Shown here one piece after another: positions 60,583 to 64,000 of a DNA stretch of 64,000 nt; the first letter of the stretch is position 1, and each line of letters starts with the position of its first letter. Location of the stretch: the NCBI GenBank assembly GCA_030645475.1, contig JAUSMA010000015.1:62001-126000 (forward strand), written 5' to 3'. Both the position numbers and the translations under genes were made by a program. The DNA comes from Nitrospirota bacterium (GTDB lineage: Bacteria > Nitrospirota > Nitrospiria > Nitrospirales > Nitrospiraceae). The notes beneath the pieces are model-generated. The model had not been told where the DNA came from and made no database searches. It was given only the letters and a program-made list of their open reading frames with translations.

Positions 60583-60702
60583 CGTGCTGAGTTCTGAGTG
60601 CTGCGTGCTGAGTTCTGAGTCATATGTCCAACATACTGAGACCTAAGTATCGATTCTGAAAGACTGACGTCTCAGCACTCAGGACTTTGAACTCAGCACT
60701 GT
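60583..60702. repeat. Direct and inverted short repeats between gltD and gltB
   Basis: cgtgctgagttctgagt occurs at 60583-60599 and again at 60604-60620. The right part (60671-60700) contains ctcagcactcaggactttgaactcagcact, an inverted version. The set can form hairpins in the intercistronic mRNA and may modulate the gltB to gltD ratio. Confidence 0.65.
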
Positions 60703-60713
60703 CCCCTTATCCC

Positions 60714-63700
60714 TTACTTGATCGAGGCCGCTTTCTTCTTCCGCTCTTCCAAGACTCGCTTGTAATCGACCGGCATCACCTTCTCGAACTTCGGCAGGAT
60801 CGCCTCCCAGCTATCCAAAATACGCTTGGCGTTCCTGCTGCCTGTATGCATAAAGTGCGACGTGATCATCTCATGCAGTGTCTTCTTGTCTTCTGCCGTC
60901 GTCACCTTTTCTAATTCCACCATACCGAGGTTGCAGCGGGATTGAAACTTGTCGAGTTCGTTCAACACGAACGCGACGCCGCCCGACATGCCGGCCGCAA
61001 AGTTTCGTCCCGTCCGGCCCAACACCACGACCACCCCGCCGGTCATATATTCACAACCGTGATCGCCGGTGCCTTCGACTACCGCTCTGACACCGCTATT
61101 CCGCACCGCAAACCGCTCGCCCGCCATGCCGTAGCAATAGGCTTCACCCTGTGTACCGCCATAGAGCGAGGTATTGCCGATGAGAATCGTTTCTTCCGGC
61201 ACATAGAGCGCCTGCTTCGGTGGAAATACAATAATCTTTCCGCCAGAGAGTCCCTTGCCCAGATAGTCGTTAGACTCGCCTTCCAGGATGAGCGTGATGC
61301 CGCGAGACAAGAACGCGCCGAATGACTGTCCGGCTGACCCCGAGAACTTGATCGTGATGGTATCTTCCGGCAATCCCTCAAGCCCGTATCGTTTCGCCAC
61401 ACGGCTGGACAGCATCGTCCCGACCGTACGATTCACATTGCGAATCGGCAGATCGAGCGTGATCTTCTCTTTCTTGTCCAACGCCGGCTTGCAAAGTTCA
61501 ATCAATTTGTTGTCGAGCACGCCCGCAAGACCGTGATCCTGCTTCTGCACACAGTAGCGAGCAATCTCCGGCCCGACATCGGGAGCCTGCAAGAGCGGGG
61601 TCAGATCGAGCCCCTTGGCCTTCCAATGGTCGACGGCTTTGTGGACTTTCAATTTATCGACACGCCCAACCATTTCGTTGATAGTCCGGAAACCCAGCTT
61701 GGCCATAATCTGGCGCAGCTCTTCGGCGATGAAGAAAAAGAAGTTCACGATATGTTCCGGCTGTCCGGCAAACTTCTTTCGCAAGGCCGGATCCTGGGTC
61801 GCAATGCCGACGGGACAGGTATTGAGGTGGCATTTCCTCATCATGATGCAGCCTTCGACGATCAAGGGCGCGGTCGCAAACCCGAATTCTTCGGCGCCCA
61901 ACAACGTGGCGATCGCCACGTCGCGCCCGGTCTTCATTTGCCCGTCGGTCTCCACCCGGATGCGGCCGCGGAGATCGTTGAGCACGAGGGTCTGATGCGT
62001 TTCCGCCAGGCCCAGTTCCCACGGCACTCCCGCATACTTGATAGAGGAAAGCGGTGACGCGCCGGTGCCGCCGGAGTCGCCGCTGATAAGCACCTTGTCC
62101 GCATGGGCCTTGGCCACCCCGGCCGCAATGGTGCCGACCCCCACTTCCGACACGAGCTTCACGGACACCGCTGCGTCAGGATTGGAGTTCTTCAAATCGA
62201 AAATGAGCTGCGCCAGATCCTCGATGGAATAGATATCATGGTGCGGCGGCGGCGAAATGAGCTGCACGCCCGGCGTGGCGTAACGGAACTTCGCAATGTT
62301 CTCATCGACTTTGTGTCCCGGCAACTGCCCGCCCTCGCCCGGCTTCGCTCCCTGCGCCATCTTGATCTGAAGTTCTTTGGCATTGACCAGATAATGGCTC
62401 GTCACGCCGAACCGCGCGGAAGCGACCTGCTTGATATAGCTGTTCTTCGAATCCCCGTTGGGCATCGGCTTGAATCGCTCGGGATCTTCCCCGCCTTCGC
62501 CGGTGTTGCTCTTGGCGCCCAGGCGGTTCATCGCAATGGCCAGCGTCTCGTGCGCTTCCTTGCTGATCGAGCCGAAAGACATGGCGCCGGTCGTGAACCG
62601 CTTCACGATCTCCTTGGCCGATTCCACTTCCTCGACCAGAATCGGTTCCGGCAGGAACTTGAACTCAAGCAGCCCGCGCAGGTTCGAACGCCGCTTACTC
62701 TCGTCGTTCACGAGCTGGGAGAATTCGGCGAAGGTCTTTGGATCGTTCGCCTTCGTTGCATGCTGCAGCTTATAAATCGTGTCCGGATTCCAGTTGTGAT
62801 GCTCCCCCTGGATGCGATAGTGGATTTCCCCGCCGAAATCCAACTGTCTGATCGGCGCCGGCTCATAGGCCAAACGATGCCGTCGCAATGTTTCGTCCCC
62901 GACCTCGCGGATGCCGATTCCCTCCACGCGCGACGGGGTACCGGTGAAGTAGCGGCCAATGAGTTCACGATTCAATCCGATCGCCTCGAAGATCTGCGCG
63001 CCACAGTAGGACTGCACCGTCGAGATGCCCATCTTCGAGAAGATCTTGAGGAGCCCCTTATTGATCGCTTTGATGAACTTGCCTTCCGCGGTCTGCGCGT
63101 CCAACCCCTCGGGGAAGTAGCCATCGCGCTCCAGGTCCACAATCGACTCGAACAGGAGATAGGGATTCACGGTTCCGGCTCCGTAGCCGATCAAACAAGC
63201 GAAATGGTGCACATCGCGGGGTTCGCCGGTTTCCACAATGAGGCCGACTTCGGTCCTCGTGCAGTCGCGCACCAGGTGATGGTGGACGGACGCGATGCCC
63301 AGGAGGCTCGGAATCGGCGCCCATTCTTCGTTGACCCCGCGATCGCTCAGGATCAGAAATTTGTAGCCTTCTTTAATCGCCAGGGAGGCCTGTCGGCAGA
63401 GATCGTCGACGGCGGCTCCGAGCCCCTCAGGCCCCTCAGCCACCTTGAACAACATCTTCAGCGTCTTACTCTTAAAATGCGGATCGGCGATCTCGCGAAT
63501 CTTCTGGAGCTCGGCATTGGTCAGAATCGGCTGTTTGACCCGGATGCGTCGGCAGGACTCCGGATGTTCATCCATCAGATTCGGCTTGGGCCCGATGCTG
63601 GTCGTCAGGGACATGACCAGTTCTTCGCGGATCGGATCGATCGGCGGATTGGTCACCTGAGCGAATAGTTGCTTGAAATACTTAAAGAGCAATTGCGGCC

Positions 63701-64000
63701 GCTCAGAGAGCACCGCCAGCGGCGTATCCGTGCCCATCGACGAGGTGGCTTCCTGCCCCTCCACCACCATCGGGGTAATGACCATCTTCAACTCTTCAAC
63801 CGTGTAGCCGAAGGCCTGCTGGCGCTGACGGATCGTCGGATGATCCGGCTGCGGCACATTGCTGGGATCGGGCAACTCGTCGAGCGAAATCCGATACTGC
63901 GTGACCCAGGACCGATAGGGCTTGCGGCTGGCGATCTCGGCCTTCACTTCCTCGTCGTCGATGATGCGCCCCTTCACCGTATCGACCATGAACATTCGGC
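60714..64000 (-). CDS. gltB: Glutamate synthase large subunit (partial, N-terminus outside window)
   Basis: The 1095 visible codons cover the central and C-terminal parts of the ~1500-residue protein. The N-terminal glutaminase domain (~400 residues) lies beyond the right edge. The frame continues through the window end (…R-M-F-M-V-D). Visible marks are the FMN-binding domain ([26 protein letters not shown]), the [10 protein letters not shown] loop, 3Fe-4S cysteines in [19 protein letters not shown], and the C-terminal GXGXG beta-helix domain. It makes glutamate and passes ammonia from the missing domain. Confidence 0.95.
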   Translation of the reverse strand, partial: RMFMVDTVKGRIIDDEEVKAEIASRKPYRSWVTQYRISLDELPDPSNVPQPDHPTIRQRQQAFGYTVEELKMVITPMVVEGQEATSSMGTDTPLAVLSERPQLLFKYFKQLFAQVTNPPIDPIREELVMSLTTSIGPKPNLMDEHPESCRRIRVKQPILTNAELQKIREIADPHFKSKTLKMLFKVAEGPEGLGAAVDDLCRQASLAIKEGYKFLILSDRGVNEEWAPIPSLLGIASVHHHLVRDCTRTEVGLIVETGEPRDVHHFACLIGYGAGTVNPYLLFESIVDLERDGYFPEGLDAQTAEGKFIKAINKGLLKIFSKMGISTVQSYCGAQIFEAIGLNRELIGRYFTGTPSRVEGIGIREVGDETLRRHRLAYEPAPIRQLDFGGEIHYRIQGEHHNWNPDTIYKLQHATKANDPKTFAEFSQLVNDESKRRSNLRGLLEFKFLPEPILVEEVESAKEIVKRFTTGAMSFGSISKEAHETLAIAMNRLGAKSNTGEGGEDPERFKPMPNGDSKNSYIKQVASARFGVTSHYLVNAKELQIKMAQGAKPGEGGQLPGHKVDENIAKFRYATPGVQLISPPPHHDIYSIEDLAQLIFDLKNSNPDAAVSVKLVSEVGVGTIAAGVAKAHADKVLISGDSGGTGASPLSSIKYAGVPWELGLAETHQTLVLNDLRGRIRVETDGQMKTGRDVAIATLLGAEEFGFATAPLIVEGCIMMRKCHLNTCPVGIATQDPALRKKFAGQPEHIVNFFFFIAEELRQIMAKLGFRTINEMVGRVDKLKVHKAVDHWKAKGLDLTPLLQAPDVGPEIARYCVQKQDHGLAGVLDNKLIELCKPALDKKEKITLDLPIRNVNRTVGTMLSSRVAKRYGLEGLPEDTITIKFSGSAGQSFGAFLSRGITLILEGESNDYLGKGLSGGKIIVFPPKQALYVPEETILIGNTSLYGGTQGEAYCYGMAGERFAVRNSGVRAVVEGTGDHGCEYMTGGVVVVLGRTGRNFAAGMSGGVAFVLNELDKFQSRCNLGMVELEKVTTAEDKKTLHEMITSHFMHTGSRNAKRILDSWEAILPKFEKVMPVDYKRVLEERKKKAASIK

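Noticed and set aside
62103-63668. 521-codon open frame on the plus strand opposite gltB
   Set aside because: GltB has intact conserved motifs on the minus strand across the whole stretch, and the plus frame shows no protein-like pattern.
1-64000. CRISPR arrays, complete insertion sequences, prophage genes
   Set aside because: No regularly spaced repeat clusters, transposase genes or phage structural genes were found.

Overview
The window looks like the chromosome of a Nitrospira-type bacterium (phylum Nitrospirota). That placement is an inference. It rests on the mix of a multihaem NapC-type cytochrome, molybdenum-cofactor and Tat genes in one operon, a multicopper-oxidase-like exported protein, a complete Tol-Pal system, and families of palindromic intergenic repeats of a style I associate with this genus. 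No rRNA or marker gene settles it. Most of the DNA is GC-rich housekeeping sequence, densely packed and often with overlapping start and stop codons. About 60 protein genes, two tRNA genes, one broken gene and several repeats can be supported.

Left part (1-11.5 kb). A truncated exported protein, probably a multicopper oxidase, opens the window on the minus strand behind a duplicated leader. Then come a KimA-type potassium transporter, an exported PKD-domain protein, an AT-richer orphan, a protein with an HExxH motif, a small zinc-ribbon protein, an RqcH/NFACT ribosome-quality-control factor, a stand-alone receiver protein, a 2OG-Fe(II) oxygenase and an RRM RNA-binding protein.

Respiratory-maturation operon (10.6-18.6 kb, minus strand). 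The order is degP-like protease, tatC, a Mrp/NBP35 P-loop ATPase, moeA, mobB, a six-haem NapC/NirT cytochrome, and an ABC-2 exporter ATPase and permease. Together they could assemble and export a molybdoenzyme such as nitrite oxidoreductase.

Middle (18.7-45.6 kb). A lipoprotein is followed by a glycosyltransferase, a membrane protein and a carbamoyltransferase. Next are a lipoprotein with a caspase-like fold that has lost its catalytic residues and a small cytochrome c. A 13-gene minus-strand run follows: tolQ, tolR, tolA-like, tolB, pal, two cpoB-like genes, mutL, miaA, an MTA phosphorylase, a PfkB kinase, a TPR lipoprotein and a rodZ-like gene. Then come tRNA-Asp, tRNA-Val, xerD-like, a TPR/periplasmic-binding lipoprotein-activator-like protein, an M50 protease, trpS and a PEGA lipoprotein.

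Right part (45.6-64 kb). This holds mostly small exported and enzyme genes, an FGE-like/AAA+/NlpC group, a tandem pair of paralogous orphan proteins, PilZ and DUF5069 proteins, and finally gltD and gltB (gltB runs off the end). Between 56.8 and 58.6 kb lies the most striking region: a small integron remnant on the minus strand. It contains two attC-like sites, two further core sites, three cassette-type genes (a lipoprotein, a HEPN-like protein and a trypco2-like protein) and a frameshifted fragment of an integron integrase. A family of ~125-160 bp palindromic elements (four copies) and a second GC-rich repeat family (two copies) sit in intergenic positions across the window.
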